From positions 14,380,900 through 14,444,899 of the forward strand of contig CM055107.1 of the NCBI GenBank assembly GCA_029204225.1: 64,000 nt of DNA, given 5' to 3'. The stretch is from Diphasiastrum complanatum. Its lineage: Eukaryota > Streptophyta > Lycopodiopsida > Lycopodiales > Lycopodiaceae. The notes under the pieces are model-generated. The model made no database searches. It saw nothing but the letters and a program-made list of their open reading frames with translations, and was not told the DNA's origin. Position 1 is the first letter of the stretch, and every line of letters begins with the position of its first letter. Positions 27,934 through 39,455 of the stretch are shown in pieces. Position numbers and translations under genes: made by a program.

Positions 27934-28918
27934 GATTTGACTAGACCATGTTTGTGAAGTTGCCCCTGGCAACTCAACATGTCGGGCAATGTCCCCAAGC
28001 CCAAAAAATGGGTTTGAGTTGTCCCTATGTGGCATGAGTCTCATGCCACCGCATCTACCACATGGTGGCTCAATCTAATTCCAAAAAATGGGAGATCCCA
28101 TTTTTTTTCCTTGGACCAATGAGATAACTCCATTTTAAATTTAGGACTTGCCAAGCACTCTCTTGGACCAATGAGATGACTCCATTTTAAATTTAGGACT
28201 TGCTAAGCACTCTCGTGTGAAACTGCCCTAGCTATGCTTAATGATGATGAGATAAATCATAATACTCAATCCCTTCTTGAGAAAGGCTATGGATTTGTGT
28301 AATGTTTTTATTGTGCTAATTTGCTTGTTCTGGCTTTGAATGATTTGTGAGCTTTTTCATCAATGATGACAATCAATAAAAATTGGCATAAATATAGCTA
28401 AAACAAATTTCAGAGAAAAGAGAGATGCCCACTAACTCCTTAGAAAACAAGCCAATGGTGTCTTGTCATGTGATGTCTTGCCATGGTGGAAATGACTGTT
28501 CATAACATAAGCCAATTGAATGGTGCCAACTATGATTTTTACAGCTAGGAACTGTCAGAGAAAATTGAGTAGGTGGGCAATAGGCCTTAACTGATGAGCA
28601 ACAACCACTGACTGTAAATCTGCCTCTGAAGCCAACATATTGAAAAGGAAAAGTTTTGTTTGTTGTCCACGTGATAAAATCAAACTTCGAATATGACTAT
28701 TGTTGTTGCCATAACTGATTGATCAAACAACCACTGTACTCTACTGTAGACTAAGATCTGACTGTACATCTGCTGCTGACATAAAGACGTTTGAGGCGGA
28801 GTAATTGTTTTTGTGAAAGCGCCCCTGCTAAAATCTGATAGCTGCTTAGGAAATAAAGGCTGGCGTGTGTACTCCTTGAAGAATATGCCTCAAGAAATGA
28901 CTTGCCATAGCTAAGGTA
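27934..28918. other. Spacer with a 52-bp tandem duplication
   Basis: The unit CTTGGACCAATGAGAT..CCATTTTAAATTTAGGACTT occurs at 28110-28161 and 28162-28213, almost identical. No gene or element is recognisable in the rest. Confidence 0.6.
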
Positions 28919-29851
28919 TCACATATTCCCCTCCTTAAAGGTGAAACGAGCTGTAAACACCACAGAATTGTTAACGTTGTCGAAGGTTGGAAAGAATACA
29001 ATATGGGTAGGTCTGGAGTCCCTCATCATAACCAAGGATGGTGATACAGTCTTTAGCAAAGGTTTGTTGGGCAGCAACCAAAAAATCAGCACCGTAAATG
29101 GCTTCTCATAAGTTTCAACACCACAGGCTTGAGCATGTAGGATAGAAGAATCTATCTTTTGGTACTGATCCTGCATCAATGGTTCTTGAACATAAGTCAA
29201 CAGATAATGAGCAGTACAGTTCTTCAGACAGGATGAATAGCAACATTCTGGCAATAGCGCAATATATAGAGAGAGTTGGGCTGCAAAAAATCCTTCTAAA
29301 ACTTTAGTGATAAATGGAACTATGGGCAACAACATGAATCTTCATCCAGGAAATACATGGAGCAGCATAAAATTAGCAATACCAGCTAGGTATGGCTTCT
29401 TCATTTGGCTTGAAGCTCCTGTAAATCAAAGATGCAGAACCAAAGCAAAACAGAGAACTGTCTCTTGGAGATACATAGATCATTGATTGCTTACACAAAA
29501 CCAAGAGTTATTGATATAAGAAAGAATCTTTAGCCTGCAACATGATTGAACTAACATGTATACTAACACTAAATAGACTCTATAAGATATAGAGAAAAGA
29601 GAACTAAAGCGGAAATGAAAGTCAATTTGAGAAACATTCTTGTTCGTCAGATCTTCGTTGAGGCGAAAAGATATTTCTTTGTGTATTTCGTCCTTTAGAT
29701 ATTTCTTCGTCTTAAAGAATATGTGTCTTGCTGTTTCTTTAATTGAATAGGTTGTTTTGAGTTTATCTTTGAATTGTTGATGAAAACTGGAATCAAATTT
29801 CAAAACATCTTTAAACTTCAAAAATTTAGCATCCCATAGAAACATCACCAC
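28919..29851 (-). pseudogene. Distal part of the extra ORF region of element D (tentative)
   Basis: Two frames (29335-28919 and 29851-29480) lie downstream of the coiled-coil region in the same orientation. I recognise no domain in either. They may be the distal part of the element's extra ORF or its 3' untranslated region. The assignment rests on position only. Confidence 0.3.
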
Positions 29852-30030
29852 GACAAAGACACGAATGAATATTCATGAACGATTCAGTTCTTCATATAAT
29901 TTCTGAGCAAGCTCAAGTTTTGTTGAGCTTCGATCAACAGCAAGTCTTCTTTTGATTTTGTGTAGCAGCCAACTGGTAAGTTGCCGAATTCTTCTAACTT
30001 AACCGGGAGCAATGTTCCATCGAACAGCTC

Positions 30031-31740
30031 CTAGGTTAACTTGCTATCTTTGTCGGAATCACTACGTAGAGTGATTTCTTTACAGTAACGAACTAAAAAT
30101 CTAATAAAATTGCTTTTAACATAAAAATTCTGAACAAAAAATAATGTCTTCGCCACAAAGGTACCAAACTGCCAAAATGTATATGTACAGAACTGCTTAT
30201 AACGGAATGACTTCCTTCTATCTTGCAAATTATGTCGAATCTCCGCAAAATATTCTACAAGGTTTCGCTCCCAATCCACATAAAGACTGAATAATTCCGG
30301 ATAAGCCATATTTATATTAATCAGCAATCCTGCATCGTCGAATGCGTCTAAATCCGCAACAGCTTGTGGTTTGTACACTTGAAATTGCGACTTTCGCTTC
30401 CAAAAATGTTGTTTATTATCTTCGTTCCGCAAAAATTGAAGTTCTTTGATTCGAATATATTCGAGAGCATACATAGCCGAAGAGCCTATGTATAACTTTG
30501 CTGATCTGAAAGGTACGACTTGGAACTTACCCTGGATTATGCCCCAGCAGAGACATCATTTCTGCTCGACAGAGAGCTGGGCCCATAACTAGAGAAAGTC
30601 GTCCTTCTCCCAAGGTCGCTTCCATTCGTCGAAGGCGATGCCTACTGCGTCTGGTAGCATCATGTAAGCCACACGCCATTGCAATTCAATATTAAAAGCA
30701 TGTGGACACCATTTCCAGAAGCATTCAGCAAATGCACAGAATCTGTCAGCACATACCTTTTGTCGCATTCGCTTTGGCTGTGTAGATGCAGTTGCCAAGT
30801 CCTGAGTTTGCAACTCAGCAGCCAGCTTCTGATCTTTGAATTGTTGCTTAAGATTCGACAGCTCTTGTTCGAGCTTGTCAATCTTCGCGACAGCCTCCAA
30901 GAATTCTAGATGGTCTGAGGCTCCGGTGCAGGCAGGCACAGCTTGGATTTGTTGTGTGAGGTCATCAATTATAAGCAGGGCCTGAAGGTATTCATCGTGT
31001 GCATCGGCCCCGCTGCAAGATGGGGTGGCATCACTTGAGAGCCCTTTCAGCTCAGCCAACTCTTCCTCGACAAGAGCCTTCGCATCCTCGAGCGGTTGTA
31101 AGAACTCGACTCAAAAAATTTCGAGCATCTGGCCTTGGAGCTGGTTCAGCTTCGTGAGATCGATTGTGATTGACCCTGCATTGGTGCTCAGAGACAGAGC
31201 AGCTTCTGTCTTTAGTCTTGTCATTCGCTCCTCCTGTAAATGTTTCTGGAGCGCGACATTGTGTTGATTCACAACCAAAAGTTGCTGCTTCAAAGAATCG
31301 TTTTGAGTCTAAAAATTGTCAGACTTGGCCTGAATCGCCTTATTTGTCTGCTTCAAAGAATCAGCTTCCTTTATTAGAGTCTGAAGCTGTGTTTCGAGAG
31401 AACGATTTTGTTCGATCAGCTTCGTGTTGTCTGATTTGAGCAAATCGATCTTCTCGTAAGACTCCTTCAGAGAGTCTGGAGATTTCCTCTCTGAGTTGAT
31501 AAGCTGCATCGTGAGTTGTCGGTGGTACTTATCCAACTCATATACATCAGCCACTAGATCCTTGGCTTTCTCTATCATGGATCGAAACCACTGGGGCTGG
31601 TCTTCTGGTTCTTCTTCATCTACCACAGGTGCCCTAGTGTCGCCTTCATCAGTTGTTTGTCCTTTGTCTGATGTGTCAGACTGGGTTGCGTCATCCTCAG
31701 AGGTGGATGCACTCTACTGCTTCTGGGATGTGGAAGATGC
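30031..31740 (-). pseudogene. Extra ORF of element D, coiled-coil region
   Basis: One minus-strand frame holds three long open blocks (31626-31309, 31293-31111, 31059-30589) separated by single stops, and continues to 30031. The first blocks are rich in Leu/Glu/Lys/Gln heptads (LKSDNTKLIEQNRSLETQLQ, LEQELSNLKQQFKDQ), predicting a long coiled coil. A Trp/Cys-rich segment (FAECFWKWCPHAF) follows. It appears to be one decayed protein of about 500 residues in this part, continuous with the domain upstream through frameshifts. Confidence 0.55.
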
Positions 31741-32525
31741 TGGCTTTTGAAGAATCAGCAGCAGCAGCAGTAGCAGCTCCATCGATATCCGTTGCCACAA
31801 TTTCAATCTCCATAGCAGTGGTGGCTACTACTCCGACTGCTGGTGCAACATCGGATGTAACCGGAATAGGCAAAGAAATGCGGCTGGAAAGATCAATTGG
31901 CTTGGGAGCCAACATCCTTCCCGTCAGCATTATTTTCTCTTGCTCAGTCAAAATTTGAAAATGAGCGCATAGGCGAGAAACATGGGCTCCGACTCCAGAA
32001 AACTTTTGATATTTGATCCAGTGCAAAAAAGCTTTGTATGTGCACTGGATTACCCGCAAGCGCATCCAATATGTAACCAAAATTTTGAACTGAAATTGTC
32101 GCATCCGCATTCGTCAAAAATCGGTTTGCGTATTTACAAAACAGTTTGAATGTTGTATCTCGGATCATAGAGATTTTGTACCCCTTCGTGGGTACGAAGC
32201 AGTTGCTCAAAAAGTGGGCCGATTCATCCACTGAATCTTTATTTGTCGAAACCAGCTTCCCATCCAATGGTAGTCCGAGGGCTGTGCAAAACAAGTCTTC
32301 AGAGATGGTGAAGAATTTGCCTCGTACGTGAACTTTGAATTCCTCCTCCGAAATTGAATGCATAGAGTTCACAAACTCAGTACTGACTTTAGAGAAGATG
32401 ATGGAGGGGTCCACTTTTAAATCACCCAACCTGCATCGATCCAAAAAGGACTGGATGGATGTCAGACGGATTCTTGCACGTGCTGTCCAGATGATATTAG
32501 AACTAGAGCTTGATCCAGAAGCCAT
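31741..32525 (-). pseudogene. Extra ORF of element D, N-terminal domain (plant transposon-protein type)
   Basis: The frame from 32525 starts MASGSSSSSNIIWTARARIR and includes FKVHVRGKFFTISEDLFCTA followed by LGLPLDGK. The combination VRGK..I..ALGLP is what I associate with the 'putative plant transposon protein' domain of large gypsy elements. Near 32010 the frame shifts to FLHWIKYQKFSGVGAHVSRL and a Thr/Ala-rich linker, then to the coiled-coil frame. It stands downstream of integrase, not upstream of gag. Confidence 0.55.
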
Positions 32526-32699
32526 GGGTCGAATGTTTGACGATAGCTCCGTAGATCACAATAGTTCGCAAAAGAGTTCTTTGATCGCAAAGAAAATGAG
32601 CACAGGAAAGCATAACTTGCAGGCAGAAAGTGTAAGGAAGAAAAATGGAAAATAACTCTGATAAGTAGTAGCGGTGTGGAAGGGATGATGATGTGGCAT

Positions 32700-33340
32700 G
32701 GTGACTTGACATCTGTCACTTCCATTTATGGAAGACGTGCATGGCTCAATGTTTGAAACTATAATTTGATGGATCGATCTGAAAAGAACAAAAAATTAAT
32801 AAAAAAAACAATATTAGTTTTGATATGTGAGCATATACACGTGTGAATAATGATGATCACGTGGCCATCTTTAATGGAGGAATACAAAAAGTATGTCAAG
32901 AGATTCTTGAAAGATTTTCGAGAATATGCTAAAAAGATTCTCGAGAAAGTTTCACGAAACTTTCCCGAAGGATCCTAAAAGATGATACAGAAACTCACGA
33001 AAATTTCTCGAAAATATTAGCAACATACTAGAAAATTTCTCAATTGAACTGGAGAAAATAACAGAAAAGATTCTAGAAAAATTCTCAAAAATTATCTACG
33101 AAAATTAAAACACGTTTGAATTAACAAATTGAGTGTCACGAAAAGTTCTCGAACAGTTCTCGAAAATACTTTAAAAATGATATTGAAGATTGAGAGAAGT
33201 CAAGAAAAATTCTCGAAAATTTCACGAAAATTTCTAGAAAAGATAAAAGGAAAGTCGCAAAAAATGTTAGAAAAGATAAAAGAAAATTCGCGATTAATTC
33301 CAAAAAAATACTAGAAAATAATAATAATAATAATAATAAA
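32700..33340 (-). repeat. A-rich region with TTCTCGAAAA-like words and (AAT)n
   Basis: From about 32890 to 33300 many variants of GAAAATTCTCGAAAATTTC recur without a fixed period. An (AAT)n tract lies at about 33317-33340. It separates the integrase end from the extra ORF and has no ORF of interest. Confidence 0.5.
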
Positions 33341-33826
33341 TATGGTCAAAGGTAGTATTTCTTCAGTCTTCAGTCTGGATCCGTTAATACGTGTAGGTAA
33401 TGGTTCACCTTCAAGTGATTGAAGTTGCACAGAACCATTGTCAAACACCTTTATGACTTTATAAGGTCCAAGCCATTGCATATGGAGTTTTCCAAGGAAC
33501 TTTTGATGGCGACTGCCATATATCAACGCATAATCATCAGTTTTAAGATCACTTTTTTTTATATGACTGTCATATTTCTTCTTTCTTTGTTTCTGGATTT
33601 CCTCCGTTAGTTTTTGTGAAGTCTCTCAAGCTTCAGCTAGTTCTTCAATATTAGTAAACCTTTCATTTATACATTCTGCATTTGTTCGTTGAGCTTGAAT
33701 ACGAAAGGTTTTCACCTCGAACTCAATTGGCAAAATAGGATACATACCATACGTAAGAAAATATGGTGTCTGTTTTGTCGTGATTTTCTCTGTGTTGCGA
33801 TAAGCCTAGAGAACTGATGGTAGTTT
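33341..33826 (-). pseudogene. Integrase C-terminal region of element D
   Basis: Minus-strand frames show AYRNTEKITTKQTPYFLTYG then MYPILPIEFEVKTFRIQAQR, the conserved end of the gypsy integrase core. The basic tail follows, with LHMQWLGPYKVIKVFDNGSV and LPTRINGSRLK. Stops occur just before AYRN and within the linker (near 33630). Confidence 0.75.
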
Positions 33827-34567
33827 CTAATCCGTCGCATGTGCAATAGTAATTTTGTTCAGGATCTTACATAAAATTCCATTAGCTCTTTTTTTCAACC
33901 CGTTTGCTTTTGGATTGCTCGTTGTGACTTTGAATAATTTCTCCACATCACTTGGCCAGGACTGATCTTCTGTCTTTGCCAGTTTTCCTTCAATAATGTC
34001 AATTCTCTGCACAACAGCATCAGTTGCAGCTTTCACTTTTGTGTCTACAGCAGCTGGTGTTGCTACATACTGATATTTGGGTCGCGGCTTCTGCGGCTGA
34101 GGGCAGTTAGGATACTTGTGGCCAGGCTCTCTGCAATTCGAGCATAATGGTACATAACCAATCGGCTTTCGCGGTTGAGGACAGTCAGGAGAAAAATGTC
34201 CTGGCTCTCCACAGTTGTAGCAGTTGTCCGAAATTGGTTTAGTCGCAATTTGAGACTTCACTGGTCCAACAAATTCAAGAGGATTATGTCTTCTTGGTGC
34301 GAACTTGGGTCTACCATGTTGGGCTGATGCTGCAGTACCCTGAACATAGTTAGTAGTCGCATCATTTTGAAAAATAAAAAGTACCTCCTGGACAGGATCT
34401 TCAATGTATTTGACATTCACAGTAGTGCAGTCTTCCTTAGAGTGTCCAGAAGTTCCACATTTCGTACACCACATTCTTGAGTTGGAAGAAGACGCTTTTG
34501 GTCTTTTATTTGCAACTTCAGAGATCTGCACTTTCAAGTCATTAAACTTTTTATTAAGGTTAGCCAT
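33827..34567 (-). CDS. Gag zinc-knuckle / integrase fusion ORF of element D
   Basis: This 246-codon open frame begins MANLNKKFNDLKVQISEVAN. It contains three CCHC zinc knuckles: CTKCGTSGHSKEDC, CYNCGEPGHFSPDC and CSNCREPGHKYPNC (residues about 37-50, 117-130, 143-156). After LAKTEDQSWPSDVEKLFKV the sequence changes to NPKANGLKKRANGILCK, part of the integrase core end, and stops after AHATD. The protein is therefore gag joined in frame to integrase by a deletion. It is an open frame but not a normal gene product of the family. Confidence 0.65.
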   Translation of the reverse strand: MANLNKKFNDLKVQISEVANKRPKASSSNSRMWCTKCGTSGHSKEDCTTVNVKYIEDPVQEVLFIFQNDATTNYVQGTAASAQHGRPKFAPRRHNPLEFVGPVKSQIATKPISDNCYNCGEPGHFSPDCPQPRKPIGYVPLCSNCREPGHKYPNCPQPQKPRPKYQYVATPAAVDTKVKAATDAVVQRIDIIEGKLAKTEDQSWPSDVEKLFKVTTSNPKANGLKKRANGILCKILNKITIAHATD

Positions 34568-35473
34568 ATTAATCTTCCAAAGCTTTTCAACTTTAGAAGT
34601 TGACGACTTATCCTCGACAACTTTCTTGTCACCTTTTCGTTTAGTTCATCGTTTATTCTTTCTCTCTCCTTTGTCAGCTTCTGATTCTGATAAATCGCTG
34701 TCTTCAAATTCCGAGCTTGAAGAACTGGTACTTGAATCAGAATCTGAATCATCATCGCTGTCACTAGAATCAGTCTTCGACTTTCGAGATTTCTTAGTCG
34801 ATCGTCGCTTCCGTGCTAGGTTTGAGGTCTCAAAATTTTTGGCACTAGCTATTACTGCTGCTAAGGAGGTCATGTCCCCTTGTCTGCAATACCGATCAAT
34901 CTTTGGTGGTAAACCAGCCAAAAACCATTCGATCTGCATATCCACGGGATATACACCAGTTAGTTTTCCTATGAGATTTTTAACCTTTCGTGTATATTTG
35001 CGAAGGGATTCTTTACTCTTTTTCTGAACATTGTTCAGACATCCGAGAATTCTAGATTTGTAACCTATCTCTCTGAACTGGTTCAGAAACGCATCTTTCA
35101 GCAAGTACCAGGTTCCTACACAGCCTGGTCCAACTTGGCTATACTAGATGCGCACCTGCTTTCTTAGCTAACCAGGGAAGATTCGTAGTTTGTCTACGTC
35201 AGTTCCCTCGTTATTTGCAATGGCTATTGACTCAAATTGTGAGACATAGCTATCTGCATCATCGGAAGAAGTTCCTTTAAAATAATCGTATTTAATTTTA
35301 GAGATAGAAGTAAAACGTGCAGCAGGACCCTCCATACCGAAGCTAATTAGGAGTTCAAGTAACTGGGCAGTGATTTCGTCTAGATTTCTTCGACTAGTAC
35401 TTTCACTTTGTCTTCGTAAAAATTCCTCTCTAAGCTTACGGTATCGTTCTAATCTGGATTCTCTATCTGACAT
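34568..35473 (-). pseudogene. Gag N-terminal and core region of element D
   Basis: The frame from 35473 (MSDRESRLERYRKLREEFLR) includes SSDDADSYVSQFESI and ends at a stop near 35168. A second frame (35104-34646) has AFLNQFREIGYKS, SLRKYTRKVKNLIGKL and WFLAGLPPKIDRYCRQGD, then an acidic Ser-rich linker. These match the gag of element C motif by motif. A stop or frameshift near 35105-35168 and another near 34646 interrupt it. Confidence 0.75.
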
Positions 35474-35524
35474 ACACTAGAGATGGACATGGATTTGTCA
35501 GATTTCTTATAACTTTCCTAAACT

Positions 35525-35543
35525 ATCCCCGGCAACGGCGCCA
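35525..35543 (-). other. Primer-binding site of element D (tRNA-Asp)
   Basis: The plus strand reads ATCCCCGGCAACGGCGCCA, the 3' end of plant tRNA-Asp(GUC) including CCA. The minus-strand element thus carries a 19-base primer site TGGCGCCGTTGCCGGGGAT. This primer is common in plant gypsy elements. Confidence 0.9.
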
Positions 35544-35555
35544 AAAATTGGTATA

Positions 35556-36819
35556 TGTCGTACTATACCAACAGGGTTAATATAGATTTTATAGTAAAAA
35601 ATGTCGTTCCCACAGAGGACGGCATTAGAAAATTATGTTTTTGGTACAATTTATGACAAATGGTTTCGAGTGTTATTCTGGTTGTCGACAAACATTAAAA
35701 AGTAACCATTATTACTTATGTTTGGGATGGGTAATGTTAATAAATTCAGAACAACAATCTGGCCTCTATCGAATTGAATGAAACGCGTTCTACAGATGAG
35801 ATGTTATCAGAGTAGTACAGCAGTACTACACTCTAGCTTATTAAGGTGTCAATAGAGAATCGAGAATTGTTCGATGTATTTGCAACTGTGCAGACAATTA
35901 ATTAATCGTGTTCGCGAACTATTCGTTTCTAAACAGAAGTCCTCAACAACTAAAGCCCAACTTAATGGTTACAGAACAAGAAGAGTTTTAGAGCACGTTA
36001 GAAATTTATGTCAATGCCAATCAGGAAAACAGATCAAAGACTCAATTCTTCAAACAGGGACTGTCATCTCATATGTATACATACAGCTTTATTCAATGAT
36101 CGTGCTAGGCTGTACCAAGATAGTCGTTATTCGAGTGCCAAAAAGAAAGTATTCGCGACAGATGAATAAGATGGTTTTAAGACAGTTCTTTAGAGCATGC
36201 TTTACGGATACACAACAAACGACTGTAATGCACTAGAGCGTCCGTCTGATCAGAGAGTAATTCATGAAATGTGTTAGAGATTGTTAGCAGACTCAAGATC
36301 ACTCACACTCAGCAGTGCGGAGAATAGAGATAAGAGAGAATAACTCACAGAACTCTATTCACTTCTTCAATCTCTTACATAAGCATAAACTCTTCTCTCT
36401 CAATGATCGAGACTAAAGTGTGAGATCTATATATGTTCTACGGGACGAACAAACACACCTCTAAAACAACAGGTGCGTCGCTCCCGCGAAAGGGTCGAGT
36501 TAACAATTAGACTGAAAATACGTTCAACTATATCATAGGAGATATACTTAACTATGAGTTAAAGTTACTCTAGTTTAACATGTCTTTTCGTATCTAGTCG
36601 TTTCGTATGGACGACCTAGTAAAGGTTATCCAAGGCAATGTCTTTTCCTTTTAAAGGTCTTGCCCTTAATTACAAGGGAAGTACTTAGGAGATATATTCC
36701 CAAAAAAATGACTTAGGCCTCTTCATGATTTATACTTAACCAGCTCATATCTTCATTTTCGAGTATATCATGCCATATTTATGTTGATATTCAATATTTA
36801 ACATTTTCGTGGCATCACA
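35556..36819 (-). repeat. 5' LTR of element D
   Basis: Plus-strand ends are TGTCGTACTATACC and GGCATCACA, so the minus-strand LTR is TG..CA, 1,264 bp, with a 12-base spacer to the primer site. The lower end aligns with the solo LTR at 22.4 kb. The upper end is inferred by similarity to that solo LTR (both end CATCACA), so it is less certain. Confidence 0.6.
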
Positions 36820-37869
36820 TCTCTTTTTCTAATCATTCAATTTATTGCAAAGGATCAGCTTTTAATGGCAAGTTAGACAATAGTAAGCAATTCCATACTT
36901 ATACAACCGAACATTGAGTTGTTCGAACCAAAATCAAATGCCAACTCCTATAGACAGTAAAGTCATTGAAAGAGTGTTGTTTGGTTATGGTAGTAGCTTT
37001 GTAGTTTACTATTTTTTTTTCGTTGTTTAGACTATAAAATCATATAGAAAAATAAATTGGTCTTTTTTGAAATGTGTTGAAAGGATACTCGTTTTTCTAA
37101 TGTTTTTATTATGAAAGACGGTTCTTGTTTTTGAAATTAGAAAAAGTCCTTAGTATTTTTGTTTAAAGTTCTTTTTCAAGTTGAATTTATATCAATTTGG
37201 AGTCACTTTATATTTATAATGTATAGTTATATAGTTTATTTTTTGTAAATTATTGGATTTGTTTAATTAAATTAGTCTCTAATACCTTAGCACATTGATT
37301 GTGAAAAGAATATTATGTGTCTAGTATAAGTGGTGTTGTATTTTAAAAAATTGTTTATGAGTCTAAAAAAAAGGAAGGGGGTTTTTGTAAGCTTGGTTGT
37401 ATTATTCTTACAAATTTTAGACATTGAATCTCTTGTAGGTAAAAGAATCTTAAGAATGTTTCCTACCAAGTTGTCGGGTTTTCTTTTCATCAATTTTTTT
37501 ATAAATGAAAATTGTTTTTTGTTTTCATAACTATAAATCAAGTTTTTCTTTTTCTATTGTGTTTTTTTGCCATTCTTGCAATATTTATTATTTCTCTTGG
37601 TTTTAGGTTGGTAGTGTTCTATATACGTAGAGGGGCCCAAGAGGGTACCTTTTTAATTTTTTTCCTGATTGTGTGAATCATGGTTTATTTTATGAACTGG
37701 AGTTAAACAACGGCGCCAAAGAATCCAATGCTTCAAAATTTCACTTATACACATTTTCCTTACAAGTGCTTTTAGCTTAATGCATCGCGACATCAAGAAT
37801 GTTAGATTTCTTATGCTCAGCCTTAACAAATTGTTCAATTAATGAGCATCTTGAAAACAGTCGAAGGCC
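36820..37869. other. AT-rich spacer with a fragment of a tRNA-Asp primer site
   Basis: The stretch is T-rich and has no convincing ORF. At 37708-37718 CAACGGCGCCA matches the last 11 bases of tRNA-Asp, like the primer site of element D in the same orientation, suggesting a decayed gypsy end nearby. Nothing else is recognisable. Confidence 0.4.
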
Positions 37870-38330
37870 AACTACATGTTTCGGACCTTCGCATTTTTCC
37901 ACTCTTCCATTTTGTGCCTTAAACATTTTTTAAGCACCTTCGTCTTTTTCACCTTTTTCGCACCTTCGCGAAAAATGCGACACAATGACCAAAATCCATT
38001 TTTGACCTGCCTTAAACATTTTAAGGCACCTTCGGGTTTTTTGCTTTTTCACATGGTTCGCATTTTTCGGGACTTTCTCACCTTCGGGATTTGCATAACT
38101 TTTCTATTCAAAAGGCACCTTCGGTATATTCGAGTTTTTCGTAACAGTGGCAGACCGACTTCGCCAAATTGTCATCAATCCTAAAATCAATCAGACAGCT
38201 AAATGTCCCAAGGACAGTTACCTACGTTGTACATATACAAAGACTGGCATAAATAGCATTCAATCCTTGTAAGATATTTTTTAAACGGACACTTGTAAAT
38301 ATATATATATATATACTACTAGCTGAATCA
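37870..38330 (+). repeat. LTR remnant, probably of copia L, with two hairpins
   Basis: The region is dense in ACCTTCG and TTCGCATTTTT words and ends in a (TA)n block after CACTTGTAAATA, as in LTR B (CACTTGTAATATTATG). Two related hairpins occur at 37914-37937 and 38008-38028. The LTR right half, primer site and gag start of copia L are missing. Confidence 0.45.
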
Positions 38331-38383
38331 AACTAAGGTTATTATTATTATCGGAATTATTTGTAGCCATCGTAATCACGCTC

Positions 38384-39455
38384 AACAATCAAGCTGTTCC
38401 AACCAGTGTAGAAACTATTCTACAAATACTGTAAGAGAACTGGCCATGAAATAAAAGACTGCCAAACTTTAAAGTACAACAACGAAAAGAAGAAGCAATT
38501 CCAACAGCAAGCACATAGTGCTACAACCAGTCACTCAATCCAGCAACAAGAGGAAGATGAAGCTACGTTCATGACCAAAGTTGGAGAACAACAGGATATT
38601 GATTCTTGGTATCTAGACTCCGAAGCAACTCAACACATAACTCACCATCGCGACTGTTTCAAAGACTATAATTCATTCACCCACTCTCGAGTTGTGCAAC
38701 TTGGAGACAACTCATCACATTCAATCGAAGGTGAAGAAACAGTTGGAGTTGAATTCCAAAGATGTGAAGTTAAGTTGTTGTCCAACGTTCTCCACATTCC
38801 AAATCTAACCAAGAATCTGTTCTTAGTTAGCAAAACTAATTCAGGTCGGAGGGTCGAATTCGGTATAGAAGGCTGCACAATTCTTGACAAATTCCGGAAG
38901 GTTCTAACCTTTGGAAGAAGAAGATGCTATCTTTACAAACTCAGCCACTGCTATTCTTCTAATAGTCAAGCTCTTCACACAGCCACTTCTAAATCACCAA
39001 GAGCATGCTCGCCCATGCCTCTCTTTCAAAGAAATTCTGGGCAGAAGCCATCACAACAGCTGCCTATTTGCAAAATCGATCCATCACCAAAGACACCTTA
39101 TGAGGTGTGGACAGGATCAAAACCCTCACTCAAAAATATTTGAGTGTTTGGATGTATCGCTTTCGCTCAGTTACCAGAAGATCTAAGAAGAAAGCTAGAC
39201 GACAAAGGCAGAAAAATGATTTTCATCGGCTATTTCCCAGATCACAAGACATACAAGCTCTACAATCTAGATACTAAGAAGGCATTCACCAGTAGAGATG
39301 TCATTTTTGTGGAAGACTAGTTCATCGACCACAAGGGAAAAGCTACTGACAAATCTGACCCAAGGGTCGAGCACTTAAATTCCGATCCAGGAATTCAACT
39401 ACAGAAAAGCGACACTAACTCAAACAATTCTCATAAGTTGCTTGCTGATAAGTGA
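38384..39455 (+). pseudogene. Copia L gag end, protease and integrase remnant
   Basis: It starts in the gag zinc knuckle (YKYCKRTGHEIKDC) and continues to a protease-like DSWYLDSEATQHIT, where the catalytic DSG is changed to DSE. A GAG-pre-integrase segment with YLYKLSHCYSSNSQAL follows. The integrase core is deleted, and the text resumes with LAHASLSKKFWAEAITTAAY, PYEVWTGSKPSLKNI and GYFPDHKTYKLYN up to VIFVED. Stops follow SLKNI and VED. The motifs match copia B closely, so B and L are one family. Confidence 0.82.

Larger units (their letters stand above)
28919..36819 (-). mobile_element. Gypsy-type element D with tRNA-Asp primer and extra 3' ORF region
   Basis: Reading the minus strand: 5' LTR (36819-35556), tRNA-Asp primer site, gag (35473-33827) fused to the integrase end, integrase tail, a short A-rich repeat region, then a long extra coding region (32525 to about 28919) in the same orientation. 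The 3' LTR is not found. Protease, reverse transcriptase and RNase H are deleted. Large 3' ORFs after integrase are known in the Athila/Tat side of gypsy. The lineage assignment is inference, since the polymerase is missing. Confidence 0.7.
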
